Positions 8,835-17,393 of a stretch of 32,620 bases of DNA are shown here, one piece after another. A program made the position numbers and the translations under genes. Position 1 is the first letter of the stretch; each line of letters starts with the position of its first letter. Source of the DNA: Spirosoma sp. (GTDB lineage Bacteria > Bacteroidota > Bacteroidia > Cytophagales > Spirosomataceae); NCBI RefSeq assembly GCF_026391055.1, contig NZ_JAPLET010000027.1, positions 1 through 32,620 on the forward strand, read 5' to 3'. The notes under the pieces are model-generated. The model made no database searches. It saw only the letters and a program-made list of their open reading frames with translations, and was not told the DNA's origin.

Positions 8835-11691
8835 TAGGTAGCCCGGTTTCACTGTCGAAATACCTGAAGTTGTTGTACACTAACCCGGCTTCCTGATCGT
8901 CAAACTGCCCATATCCCAGAAAGGTATGCCAGCGTTGGGGGCCGGTTAGGCTGCGCTTTTTTCCGAACAGACACCAGCGCCATTCCCATACCGGATCACC
9001 GTGCTCATTATGCATGGACAAGGGTTGCCCCAGATAATTACAGACCACGCTGTAGCTGTTTTTACCCGCCTGAAGTATGGTGACCTCAGCGCCCCGCGCT
9101 GTATACCAGGTGAGTTGAACCGGTTCGCTGCCCGTGCGCTCATGCCATTCGTGCAGTAGCCGGTTGCCGTCCCATGCCCAGCGTACCTTGTAGTCGTTGA
9201 CGGTTTTCTGAATGCGACGTCCGAGTGCATCGTATTCGAACGCAACCACGCTGCCATCCGGGCAGATAACCTGGTGCAACCAGCCTGATTCATGCCATAC
9301 AAACTGCCATACCTTTCCGGCAATCTGTTTTTCGCGCAGATACCCCTCGGAATCGTAGTAAAATCTTGCCGGTCCCGCCAGAATGAGCTGCCAGCCGACT
9401 TCACTGGCTCTGGCGGCTGGCTTTAGTAACACTTGCTGATAGCGTGACCGTTGCGGAAGCCAGTGGTCGACCCATCCGGCAGACCCGACGGCCTCCATCA
9501 GTTCATTGGCTGAATCATAAAGCAGCGTGGCCGTACCGAAACGGGAGTCCTGCAGCCGGGTGAGTTGCTGGTGCTGCCATTGGTAGGTTTGCGAACGGGC
9601 GGCCTGCAGGCGACTTCCCCAAAAGAGCTGATGACTGGTAGGCAGTGGCCCCTGGTCATACTGCCAGCGACTGCGCAGACTGCCGGGCATAAGGCACTCT
9701 GCCAAACGACCCAGGCGGTCGTGGGTAAATTCGAGTTGCCAAGGTCCGTGTTGTTGCCGGGTCAGCAGACTGCGGCTGTCATAAGTGTAGGCAGCATTGG
9801 CCTGAGCCGACGATTGTAGATTTGTTCGGTTACCGGCCTTGTCATACACCGTTTCCACCACGGTATTACCCGCCGTTTCGGTAATGATTTTTCCCAGCGG
9901 ATCGCGCTCGAACTGAACCAGGGTGGTGGGTGTACTGGCTTCCATCAGCCAGCCATCCGGGCGATAGGTATAATGGTGCCAGCTTCCGTCGGAGAACAGC
10001 ACTTCGGTCATACGTCCGGCAGCATCGTAATGAAAACGGGTTGAACGGCCATCGGGTCGGCAATAGTCGCGCACTCGCCCGGCGGCATCCCGGACGAACC
10101 GCCAGCTGAGTTTATCTTTGCTCCGAAGCTCAATGAGTTTGCCGTCGTTTGTATAAACTGGCTGGTATTCAGAAACCGCTTTCGGTTGGTTTGCGGGTAC
10201 GGGTTTGGTTGCGGTACTCGTGTCGGGGTTCGAGTTTATCAACTGCCCAAGCGCGTTGAACGACCGGGTCGTTTTTCGGCCGGTTTCCGTTGTTTCTTCT
10301 GCCGGGTAGCCGTATAGGTCGTACGCCCAGCGGGTCCAGCCTTCTCTTAAGTTTCTGCGTTCACGGAGCCAGCCGTCCCGGTTGTAGCTGAAGGTCGTTT
10401 CGGCACCAACCGGATTCAGGCAGGACTGGAGTTGCCCGGTTTCGGTATACGACCACTGCCAAACGCCATTGGCCCGGTCTACCAGTTCCAATAACTGGCT
10501 GTCGTCGTTATAGCGCATCCGTATCTGTCCACCGTCCGGCCAGTCTATTTCTATCCTGTTGCCTTTTGGGTCGTAGGTATAGAACGTGGTGTTGCCAAGC
10601 GTATCTTGCTCACTTTCCAGTTCGCCGTATTCGTTAAAGAGCCAAACGCGTTGTTGCCCCCCTTCGCTGATAAACCGCTGAACGACTCCGGCTTCGTGCG
10701 TGTATTGCCTGACTCGGTTGACGGAGTCCGTAACCACCGTACGCCCTTCATCAGGCAGGTAATCAAAGCGGAGTGAAATTGGGCTTCCGCTCCATTTCAG
10801 CGTGTTGCACCGATAAGCTGTGTCGATTTTTCCGTACGTGAAGAACGCATTTTGGCTGAAACGGTCCGTTAGCCGGACAAGTCGATTCTGGCGGTAACTG
10901 TATTGGGCCGTACGGCTACCCGCCACATGCACATCGGTCAGATTATGGGTTTCGTCGTATCCGTAGGCAACCAGTATAAACTCTTTCAGTGGCTGGTCGG
11001 CGGCCGTGATGGTCAGCCGTATAATATTTCCCTGCGGATCGGTAGTTACATCGATCACACGCTGAAAATCATCGCTTATGCGCCGTAAATGTCCTGCTCG
11101 GGTATAACTGAACTGAAGACGGTGGGGCAAGTGAGGGCTATCGACCGCCATTAGCCGATAAAGACTGTCACCCGGATTTCGGGCAAAACGGTAGCCCAGC
11201 CCGTCGGTCCCCCGGAGCCGGTAGCCTTGATCGTCGTGGCTAAGCTGAAGCTTTTCGGTACGATTCAGGTACTGCTCACCTTTGGCCAACTGTGGAAACA
11301 GTATACCCCGATTATCGGGCAACCGGACCACCACCCGCCCGCTGGTCTGATCTTCCAGCAGGTCAAAATCGTAAGCGTGCCGCCACCCGCCACCCAATGA
11401 GCCGGTTGTTACTTTATGGGAGCGGTAAAACCGTTTCCACCGGAAGGGAACAGGCCCCGGAATCTCTACGTCGACTTCCTCAACCAGCACTTCTCCCGAT
11501 GCTACATCGACAAAGCGGCCATTGAACGTCCGTCGTTCCCAGGGCAACACCTGACAATCGTCGGGCGTTAAGGCCAGTCGATTCAGCAGTTGAGCAAGCT
11601 GTTCCGGGTTTTCTTCACCAGCAGGCAATGCAGCGTTTATGGCCGGGTAAAGTAACCGTCGCAAACCAGACCGAAACGCGGGTGTTTCCAT
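8728..11691 (-). CDS. RHS-repeat protein without a toxin domain, 3' end antisense to tssK
   Basis: This 987-aa protein begins with a DUF6531-like RHS N-terminal region (about residues 40-120, with E-V-D-V-E-I-P-G-P-V-P-F and Y-R-S-H). Many YD/RHS repeats follow, and it ends with a hallmark RHS-core terminus, Y-N-N-F-R-Y-F-D-S-E-T-G-L-P-I-S-P-E, near residues 940-957. In polymorphic toxins that motif is followed by a conserved cleavage segment and a variable toxin. Here only about 30 more residues follow (from about 957), all read antisense to the end of tssK, and no toxin fold is visible. There is no signal peptide or PAAR. It is third in a minus-strand vgrG/TPR/rhs row, so the natural role is as a VgrG-delivered effector cage. 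It may now be a truncated remnant or structural shell. The ATG at 11691 is a good start. Confidence 0.85.
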   Translation of the reverse strand: METPAFRSGLRRLLYPAINAALPAGEENPEQLAQLLNRLALTPDDCQVLPWERRTFNGRFVDVASGEVLVEEVDVEIPGPVPFRWKRFYRSHKVTTGSLGGGWRHAYDFDLLEDQTSGRVVVRLPDNRGILFPQLAKGEQYLNRTEKLQLSHDDQGYRLRGTDGLGYRFARNPGDSLYRLMAVDSPHLPHRLQFSYTRAGHLRRISDDFQRVIDVTTDPQGNIIRLTITAADQPLKEFILVAYGYDETHNLTDVHVAGSRTAQYSYRQNRLVRLTDRFSQNAFFTYGKIDTAYRCNTLKWSGSPISLRFDYLPDEGRTVVTDSVNRVRQYTHEAGVVQRFISEGGQQRVWLFNEYGELESEQDTLGNTTFYTYDPKGNRIEIDWPDGGQIRMRYNDDSQLLELVDRANGVWQWSYTETGQLQSCLNPVGAETTFSYNRDGWLRERRNLREGWTRWAYDLYGYPAEETTETGRKTTRSFNALGQLINSNPDTSTATKPVPANQPKAVSEYQPVYTNDGKLIELRSKDKLSWRFVRDAAGRVRDYCRPDGRSTRFHYDAAGRMTEVLFSDGSWHHYTYRPDGWLMEASTPTTLVQFERDPLGKIITETAGNTVVETVYDKAGNRTNLQSSAQANAAYTYDSRSLLTRQQHGPWQLEFTHDRLGRLAECLMPGSLRSRWQYDQGPLPTSHQLFWGSRLQAARSQTYQWQHQQLTRLQDSRFGTATLLYDSANELMEAVGSAGWVDHWLPQRSRYQQVLLKPAARASEVGWQLILAGPARFYYDSEGYLREKQIAGKVWQFVWHESGWLHQVICPDGSVVAFEYDALGRRIQKTVNDYKVRWAWDGNRLLHEWHERTGSEPVQLTWYTARGAEVTILQAGKNSYSVVCNYLGQPLSMHNEHGDPVWEWRWCLFGKKRSLTGPQRWHTFLGYGQFDDQEAGLVYNNFRYFDSETGLPISPEYSSPAGWARSGWEPPHAPESFLSAARCIQVY

Positions 11692-11803
11692 GGGTTTATA
11701 GTTAATGGTTATTAGTGATTGGTTCGTGGGTTGTTGAGTTATTGGTTAGAGAGCTGATTATCGGTGAGTAACTGATAACACATTAACTAATAAACATCCC
11801 CAA
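11692..11803. repeat. AT-rich intergenic with imperfect inverted repeat
   Basis: This 112-bp gap lies between the TPR gene and rhs, both on the minus strand. The segment 11694-11707 (GTTTATAGTTAATG) is inverted at 11781-11795 (CATTAACTAATAAAC) with one extra base. The gap also holds TTATTGGTTA at 11739-11748, a 10-mer shared with two other intergenic regions (6305-6314 and 14960-14969). It may be a terminator or a relic of a dispersed palindrome. No convincing TAnnTTTG box for rhs was found on the minus strand. Confidence 0.45.
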
Positions 11804-13060
11804 TTACCACCGTCGGTTTCCGAGGAGTTGGGTTAATAGCTCATCGGCTTTTCGTCTTTTGTCCGGGGTTTGCTGTCGCTGCCAGTACTGTCTGCCTATC
11901 TCTGGCAAACGGGCTACCGGGTGCTGTTCGGGCGGCAGGTGTTCGGCCAGCGTAAACAGCCGTATGTAATGCTCTTCAGACAGGCGGCTCCGGCCATTCT
12001 GTTCATAGGCCAGAGCCAGCCGACGGTGGCTCTCGATAGCCAGTAACCACTCTTTCAGATGTTCGGCCCGACTACTGGCCAGTTCATACTCATTAATAGC
12101 CCGTTGTCGCTGTCGGGTAGTTTCGTAGATCTCACCAGCCCCCAGCCAGGCCACCAGACTGATTCGACCGGCGAGCGCATCGCCCGCGTCGTACAGAGGC
12201 TCCATTTGGTCAATCACCCGTTTGTAGCGGTCCAGTGCGTCTTCGTGACGCCGGTGATCTTTATAGGCCTGGGCAACGGCCAGGTGAACGCTACCCTCGA
12301 GAGCAGCCCAGCGTTCCTGTTGGCAGATCAGCTCACACTTCTGGGCAAAATACAGTACATCCGGCAAATCTCGCTGGGTGAGGGCGGTACTCATCTCGGC
12401 ATGCCACTGCCGGAATTTTACGTCGGGTGCCATAGGTGAACCGAGCGCGGCCACCTGGTGAATGACCTTCTGAAGCTGGAGGTTAATCGCGTTTGAGCAG
12501 ACCTCTTGTCGAAACCGGCCGGGTAATGTGGCCAGTTGCTCGGCACCGATGGTATCCATAATAAGGATGCGAACCGTTGGCGAAAGACCACCCATCAGCA
12601 GAGCCGTCAGCGTCCGGTCCAGTACTATATTACTGGCCGTTGCCTGAGGCAGCAGGCATAACACCAGCAAGCCATCAGTATAGGTACGTAGCCGGGCGTC
12701 CAGCAGATTTACAGACGATATGAAGCGGGTGATCGGGTCTTGCTTTGCCCCGTTCGCTTCAGTCGGCCACTGGATACGAATGTTCTGATCGGCCAGCAGG
12801 AGCAAATCGTGGCCAACCTGTTCGGAAAGGTCGGCCAGTGCCTGTTCGAAAAACGTTTGCCAGTGCTGAACGGGTGTATCGAGGGTGATGAAAATGTCGT
12901 TGGAGACCGCTTGTGGGCCGGTCTGTTTTTGCAGAAACAAAGTCAGAAACCAATGTTCGTCGGGGGTAAATAACCAACGGCACAGGCGGGCATCGGGCAG
13001 CCGTCGGAATTCCTGCCAAAGCCGTTCAAGAACAGATATACGCTGGCTTAGCGGATTCAT
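11804..13060 (-). CDS. TPR protein, candidate effector adaptor/chaperone between vgrG and rhs
   Basis: This 418-aa protein belongs to no family I can name. The N-terminal ~150 residues look like an alpha/beta fold (hydrophobic strands N-D-I-F-I-T-L-D, H-D-L-L-L-L-A-D and G-L-L-V-L-C-L-L-P) but have no P-loop. Residues about 250-375 form roughly three TPR-like helical hairpins, with motifs such as A-V-A-Q-A-Y-K, E-D-A-L-D-R-Y and L-A-L-A-Y-E-Q-N-G. There is no signal peptide or membrane segment, so it should be cytoplasmic. It begins 34 bp after the vgrG stop and precedes rhs on the same strand. Eag/DUF1795, DUF4123 (Tap) and DUF2169 adaptors occupy this slot in proteobacterial T6SS, but none of those domains is recognisable here. 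Adaptor function is inference from position and TPR content. Confidence 0.75.
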   Translation of the reverse strand: MNPLSQRISVLERLWQEFRRLPDARLCRWLFTPDEHWFLTLFLQKQTGPQAVSNDIFITLDTPVQHWQTFFEQALADLSEQVGHDLLLLADQNIRIQWPTEANGAKQDPITRFISSVNLLDARLRTYTDGLLVLCLLPQATASNIVLDRTLTALLMGGLSPTVRILIMDTIGAEQLATLPGRFRQEVCSNAINLQLQKVIHQVAALGSPMAPDVKFRQWHAEMSTALTQRDLPDVLYFAQKCELICQQERWAALEGSVHLAVAQAYKDHRRHEDALDRYKRVIDQMEPLYDAGDALAGRISLVAWLGAGEIYETTRQRQRAINEYELASSRAEHLKEWLLAIESHRRLALAYEQNGRSRLSEEHYIRLFTLAEHLPPEQHPVARLPEIGRQYWQRQQTPDKRRKADELLTQLLGNRRW

Positions 13061-13094
13061 TATACGCGGTGGGGTGGTCTGTTAACTTGTATGT

Positions 13095-14825
13095 TTAATT
13101 AATCATAACCATTGATCCTTTGATGGCTGTCATGCCTGAGCTTTTGACGTTCAGCGTACCCGACCCTTCCACATCGGTTATGGCTCCTTTGATGTTCATC
13201 TGGGCCGATGCTTCTACTTTAACCTGCGTACCTTTGATGTTAACGGCTTGCTTGGCATCTAAGGTAATGGTGTTTCCAGATAACACGATTTCGGGGGCTT
13301 CGATGGTCACTTTCGCGGTGGCTTTGACAATAATATTTTTCGAAGAGTTGATCGTTATATCGCCACCCGCGCTCGGCACGGAGATCTTGACGAAGTTCTT
13401 CTCATCTACTTGCAGATGAATTTCTTTCACGCTGGGCTTTTCAATAAACGTCAGCGTGCTACCACTCCCTACGCTGATGTGCTTTTCTTCGTCGGGCTTG
13501 CTAGTGTCCATGCCACTATTTTTACCGTGGGGTAAGGCGCCAATGACAAAGGGGCGTTCGGGGTTGTTGTACTCGAAGCCAACCATGACCTGGTCGCCAA
13601 TGGTTGGCACAAACTGAAAGCCACGCGTTTTTTTGTTATCCGTATGAACTCCAAAGTGCGGCTGAGTCATCCGGATAAAAGGGGTCGATTCCGAGCCACT
13701 CATCCAAAGCAGCTTTACCTTTACCCGCCCCATGCCTTTGGGGTCTTTAATGTCAGTAACCTGACCAATCTGCGTTTGAGCCAGTGGACGAACCAATTTG
13801 CGCACGGGCATAGCGGCTACATCGGCCGGAATGGCCCGAAACCTGTTTGTGTATTCGCCAACACCACTTACATAATGCACAATATCAGTGACGAGGTAGG
13901 GGACTGACTGCCCGCCTTTTCCCCTTGCAGAGTCCTTAACCACAATTTTACTGCCCGGAAACAGACCCGGAACCCGAGCTTGCCCTTCCATATATTTTTC
14001 TTCGGCGGTTAGGGAAGCATGGCGACTATCGCGGTAATCGGGCATATCGGCAGCCGTCTGGGCCGGATGGGGCGTAATGACACCACTCGTTTCCGGCTTA
14101 TCATAAGGAGCTTTGTCTTTGGCTGTTTCTGATTCCAGCCGTTTGTCTTCTTCGGCTAAATAGTCATACTGTTTAAAGTAGGCGGGTACCGCTCGGACGC
14201 CCGTACGGAAGTGCGTTAAATTGGCACCAAAGGTCAGGTTTAACGTAGAGGTTGTACCCGGGCTGGTCGTGAATCGGAGTACCGAACCATCGTAATAAAA
14301 CCAGGCACCAAAATCGTGAGCCAGCCGCTTTATGAAGTGCCAGACCGACTCTGTGTAGCGAACACAAAACGGTAGCTTGGCGGGTTTTATGCTGCCGGCT
14401 ACATTTTTCACCTGCGTGTAGCTACTCAGGCATTTATTCACAATATCGGTGATCGATAAGTCGGTGAATGTCTGGGTGCCGGCTACCGTCAGCAGGGATT
14501 CGCAATGGCCGTGCCCGCTTATGATCATTTGGCCCCAGTAGCCATCATCCTGCTGTTTTAACTCGGTCTGGGTAATCACGCCCTTAAATTCCAGCGGTGG
14601 CCCCTCACCAGCTGCTTTGACGGTAAGCTCTATTGATTTTCGATTCAATTTTTCAGGTTGATCGGAGAACAGCACCACTAATTCGTCAACGGAGTCATGT
14701 TCAAAAACAACCCGAAATTCATGTGTGGTATGAATAGACTGCTGTAAGGTTATGGAGTGGAACGTCGGGATTTTTTTTCCCTCAATGAGCAGGGTTGTTT
14801 CGACAACAGGAGAGTAAACTGGCAT
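13095..14825 (-). CDS. tssI: T6SS spike protein VgrG (TssI)
   Basis: This protein is 576 aa from the ATG at 14825. It is the trimeric needle tip that carries PAAR and effectors. It has a gp27-like N-terminal region (T-T-L-L-I-E-G-K-K-I onward), then a gp5-like OB-fold with the signature I-G-Q-V-T-D-I-K-D-P-K-G-M-G-R-V-K-V-K. A V-P-T-I-G-D-Q-V-M-V-G-F-E-Y-N-N-P-E-R-P-F motif follows, and then a C-terminal beta-helix made of short repeated strands (I-x-V-x-A-x-x-x-V-x-I). It ends right after the helix, so there is no fused effector domain. The frame is open up to a GTG at 14918, but the 31 extra residues are unlike VgrG and I prefer the ATG. It starts divergently from tssE and leads the vgrG/TPR/rhs row. 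Confidence 0.93.
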   Translation of the reverse strand: MPVYSPVVETTLLIEGKKIPTFHSITLQQSIHTTHEFRVVFEHDSVDELVVLFSDQPEKLNRKSIELTVKAAGEGPPLEFKGVITQTELKQQDDGYWGQMIISGHGHCESLLTVAGTQTFTDLSITDIVNKCLSSYTQVKNVAGSIKPAKLPFCVRYTESVWHFIKRLAHDFGAWFYYDGSVLRFTTSPGTTSTLNLTFGANLTHFRTGVRAVPAYFKQYDYLAEEDKRLESETAKDKAPYDKPETSGVITPHPAQTAADMPDYRDSRHASLTAEEKYMEGQARVPGLFPGSKIVVKDSARGKGGQSVPYLVTDIVHYVSGVGEYTNRFRAIPADVAAMPVRKLVRPLAQTQIGQVTDIKDPKGMGRVKVKLLWMSGSESTPFIRMTQPHFGVHTDNKKTRGFQFVPTIGDQVMVGFEYNNPERPFVIGALPHGKNSGMDTSKPDEEKHISVGSGSTLTFIEKPSVKEIHLQVDEKNFVKISVPSAGGDITINSSKNIIVKATAKVTIEAPEIVLSGNTITLDAKQAVNIKGTQVKVEASAQMNIKGAITDVEGSGTLNVKSSGMTAIKGSMVMIN

Positions 14826-14946
14826 AGCAGGAAAAAGCGAATAAATAGAAAGTAGGCAAGCAGATTCTGGAACGGAAGGGTAGATACGGATGGTGGCGAT
14901 TACCGGAATTAACCGCACCGAATGTAAGAAAACGCTTGTCGATTCA

Positions 14947-14988
14947 CAACCTATTCTGTTTATTGGTTAATATTTGTTTAATAGGTTG
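14947..14988. promoter_or_regulatory. Inverted repeat in the vgrG/tssE divergent promoter region
   Basis: CAACCTATT (14947-14955) and AATAGGTTG (14980-14988) are perfect 9-bp inverted arms with a 24-nt spacer. They lie in the 185-bp gap between divergent vgrG and tssE, 22 bp before the tssE ATG. The arms could be half-sites for a regulator or a stem in the tssE leader. The spacer contains TTATTGGTTA (14960-14969). TCTGTTTG at 14990-14997 matches a TAnnTTTG box at all but one defined base, but without a proper -33 element. Confidence 0.35.
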
Positions 14989-15010
14989 CTCTGTTTGCTC
15001 GTAAGTCGCT

Positions 15011-15445
15011 ATGAATCAGGTATTTTATCGCCATCCAATTCGCTTTGGCCCGATCATGGTCGGGCAGGAAATGCCGACCTGCGGTGTAGGTACTTCAATT
15101 GCTCAGGTGCTCTATTTATTGCTGCACACCCGCTATGGAGAGTTACGAAGTGACCGCTCGTTCGGCTGTAAAATCTGGGATTTCGACTACGACCGTACGG
15201 TTAGCAATGCCCACTGGGTTACTCAGTTGTGTGAGTCGCTGGAAGCCGCCATTCAGCGGCATGAACGACGGTTGACGAAGCCACAGGTGAGTGTGCAGTT
15301 CCAGCCGGTAGAACATCGGCTGGATGCGCTTCCTGAAGATTATCAGCAGTTGGCGACGGTGACAATAAGCGCCACCCTGGTCGAAACAGAAGAGCCATTC
15401 CGGTTTACAACCCAATTGCACCTGGGTCATCTGTCGACTCGCTGA
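15011..15445 (+). CDS. tssE: T6SS baseplate wedge protein TssE (gp25-like)
   Basis: This 144-aa protein of the GPW/gp25 family is the baseplate wedge subunit that nucleates the sheath. Visible family features are the G-x-x-x-S-I-A-Q-x-L-Y-x-L-L-x-T-x-x-G-E region (about residues 27-45) and the R-S-F-G-C-K-I-W-D-F-D-Y-D motif (residues 50-62). The latter is the T6SSiii version of gp25's R-P-x-F-G. The length is normal. It is first in a plus-strand group and is followed after 43 bp by tssF. It is transcribed divergently from vgrG. Confidence 0.9.
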   Translation: MNQVFYRHPIRFGPIMVGQEMPTCGVGTSIAQVLYLLLHTRYGELRSDRSFGCKIWDFDYDRTVSNAHWVTQLCESLEAAIQRHERRLTKPQVSVQFQPVEHRLDALPEDYQQLATVTISATLVETEEPFRFTTQLHLGHLSTR

Positions 15446-15488
15446 ATCTTGGTTTATAACGACACACCCACTACTCGAATTACCTCCT

Positions 15489-17384
15489 ATGCCACTGAGC
15501 GACCAGCGGTCTTTTTTTTCTAAAGAGTCTATACAGCAGCGTTTGTTATTGCACATTATGCAAATGTGGGGTGTCCAGGATTTGAATCACCTGGATTCAT
15601 TCGTGCAGATGCTGATCGATACCCTGGCCAATGAAGTTTACCGGATCAGTAATGAGTTCATGGAGTCGGAGGTGCGCGTTCTGGAGCGGCTGGCCGACCT
15701 GCTAACGCCCGACCTTCTGACCATACCTCGCCCGGCCCATGCTGTTGTTCAGGCCAATCCGGGCCAGCCGGTTGTTGAATTAACGCCGGTTCAGAGTCTG
15801 CTTTTTCAGCAGAAGTATGCTTCTCAACAGTTGGGTGAGCTGGATAGTGTTCAGGACTTGTTCTTTTCGCCCGTCGAGTCGGTCAAACTTATTGATGGCC
15901 GGGTGGCTTATCTGGCTTCGGGTTCACAACTTCAGTCCATTCACACCCAGTTGGGCAAACGCCTGGTCGCCCAAACGCTGCCCCTGCAAAAACTGGCGCC
16001 CAAAACGCTGTGGATCGGGTTAGAAATTAACCCGGCCGTCGACTCACTCGATCGGGTGAGTTTCTTCTTCAACTGGCCCGACGATGTAGAGCACCAGCCT
16101 TTGCTGTCGCTGCTTAGTTTGAGCCGCTGGTCTTTAAACGGAGACCCGATAGCGACGGCTGTCGGCTCTGCCAGCCAGGAGGACAGCCAGATGGATATGG
16201 ATGATGCGACCCGGTTGTTTTCGGAATACGACGTCAATTACCAGCTCGAACAGGATATCCGCCAGAATTACCAGCGTCGGTTTATCCATATCGAGCAGCC
16301 GATGACGCAGCCGTTGGCGGGTGTAGTGCAACCGTATCCACCCGCCTTTGCTGCCGCTTTTGGGGCTCAAAACTTAAAAGCCCTGGAGAGCGGGACGCTT
16401 GTGTGGCTGGAGGTCACGTTTCCGGCCCGCTTTACTGAAGAGGTGCTGGAGAAAGTACTGGTAGAATTGAATGCCTTCCCTGTACTGAACCGGAAACTAA
16501 ATCGAATTCTTTACCGGACGATGGCCAATTTCAACCTGTTGCCTCTCCGAACTGACCCGTTCGAAACGCTGCTGATGGTTAAGGCCGTGGTTGATAGTAA
16601 GGATCGGGTCTTTATTGCCCACCCGTTTCATAAGGCAGAAGATATCAGCTCGGGCGGGTATGCGGTTCGCCGGGGGGGCGTGGAGCGCTTCGATGTGCGT
16701 AACGCCCGCGAGCAGCTGACATTTCTGCTGGAATTGCTGCGGGATGAGTCGGTTGCTTTTGCGGTGTATGGGCAGGACACCATCCGGTTATTACTAACAC
16801 AGCTTCAGGACCAGATCGAGCGGCTTGAACGCAAAATTTATAATACAAACATGCCGCCCCTGACCATCAATCAATACGTTACGTTCAAGCCTTTCGAAGC
16901 GGGCGATTCGATGCAGGTCGACTTCTGGACAACCACCTGCGAGTTGGCTAATAAGATTCCTGCCGGTACCTACTTACAGGCCTACAATACCAATAGCCTG
17001 GCAGGCGACAGCATTAAGCTGCTGACCGGCACGACCGGCGGTCGTAGTCGGCCATCGGCATTGCACCGGGTTCAAACGTACCGGTATGCGCTCATGACGC
17101 ATCAGCGGATTATCACTCAGGAGGATGTACGGGCCTTTTTTTACCACGAACTGGGGCCTTTGCTGAAATCGGTAACGATTCGGAAGGGAGTTGCCATTGG
17201 CAAAACAGTAAAAGAAGGATTAATGCGTACCGTTGATATTATCGTAAAACCGGCTGAGGATTGTACCTTGACTGAATCGGAGTGGAAAGTCGTACTCGAG
17301 AGCGTTCATCAGAAACTGATTCAACGCTCGGGTCAGGTCACTACGTACCGACTATTTTTAGATGAAGTGCTGCTACCTGTTTAA
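15489..17384 (+). CDS. tssF: T6SS baseplate protein TssF
   Basis: This 631-aa protein of the TssF/VasA family is a wedge component that binds TssG and TssE. It has the typical N-terminal helices (D-x-F-V-Q-M-L-I-D-T-L-A-N-E-V-Y-R) leading to L-E-R-L-A-D-L-L-T-P, then P-R-P-A-H-A-V-V. The beta-rich middle and C-terminal part hold a G-G-R-S-R-P-S-A-L-H-R-V segment near residues 516-528 and an I-I-T-Q-E-D-V-R-A-F stretch. Length is close to the 580-630 aa usual for the family. There is no signal peptide, as expected for a cytoplasmic baseplate part. The next gene starts 9 nt after the stop, so they are probably co-transcribed. Confidence 0.88.
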   Translation: MPLSDQRSFFSKESIQQRLLLHIMQMWGVQDLNHLDSFVQMLIDTLANEVYRISNEFMESEVRVLERLADLLTPDLLTIPRPAHAVVQANPGQPVVELTPVQSLLFQQKYASQQLGELDSVQDLFFSPVESVKLIDGRVAYLASGSQLQSIHTQLGKRLVAQTLPLQKLAPKTLWIGLEINPAVDSLDRVSFFFNWPDDVEHQPLLSLLSLSRWSLNGDPIATAVGSASQEDSQMDMDDATRLFSEYDVNYQLEQDIRQNYQRRFIHIEQPMTQPLAGVVQPYPPAFAAAFGAQNLKALESGTLVWLEVTFPARFTEEVLEKVLVELNAFPVLNRKLNRILYRTMANFNLLPLRTDPFETLLMVKAVVDSKDRVFIAHPFHKAEDISSGGYAVRRGGVERFDVRNAREQLTFLLELLRDESVAFAVYGQDTIRLLLTQLQDQIERLERKIYNTNMPPLTINQYVTFKPFEAGDSMQVDFWTTTCELANKIPAGTYLQAYNTNSLAGDSIKLLTGTTGGRSRPSALHRVQTYRYALMTHQRIITQEDVRAFFYHELGPLLKSVTIRKGVAIGKTVKEGLMRTVDIIVKPAEDCTLTESEWKVVLESVHQKLIQRSGQVTTYRLFLDEVLLPV

Positions 17385-17393
17385 CTTTCGGTA

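Noticed and set aside
14826..14918. GTG at 14918 as the vgrG start
   Set aside because: The extra 31 residues do not resemble VgrG. The ATG at 14825 is followed directly by the expected gp27-like region.
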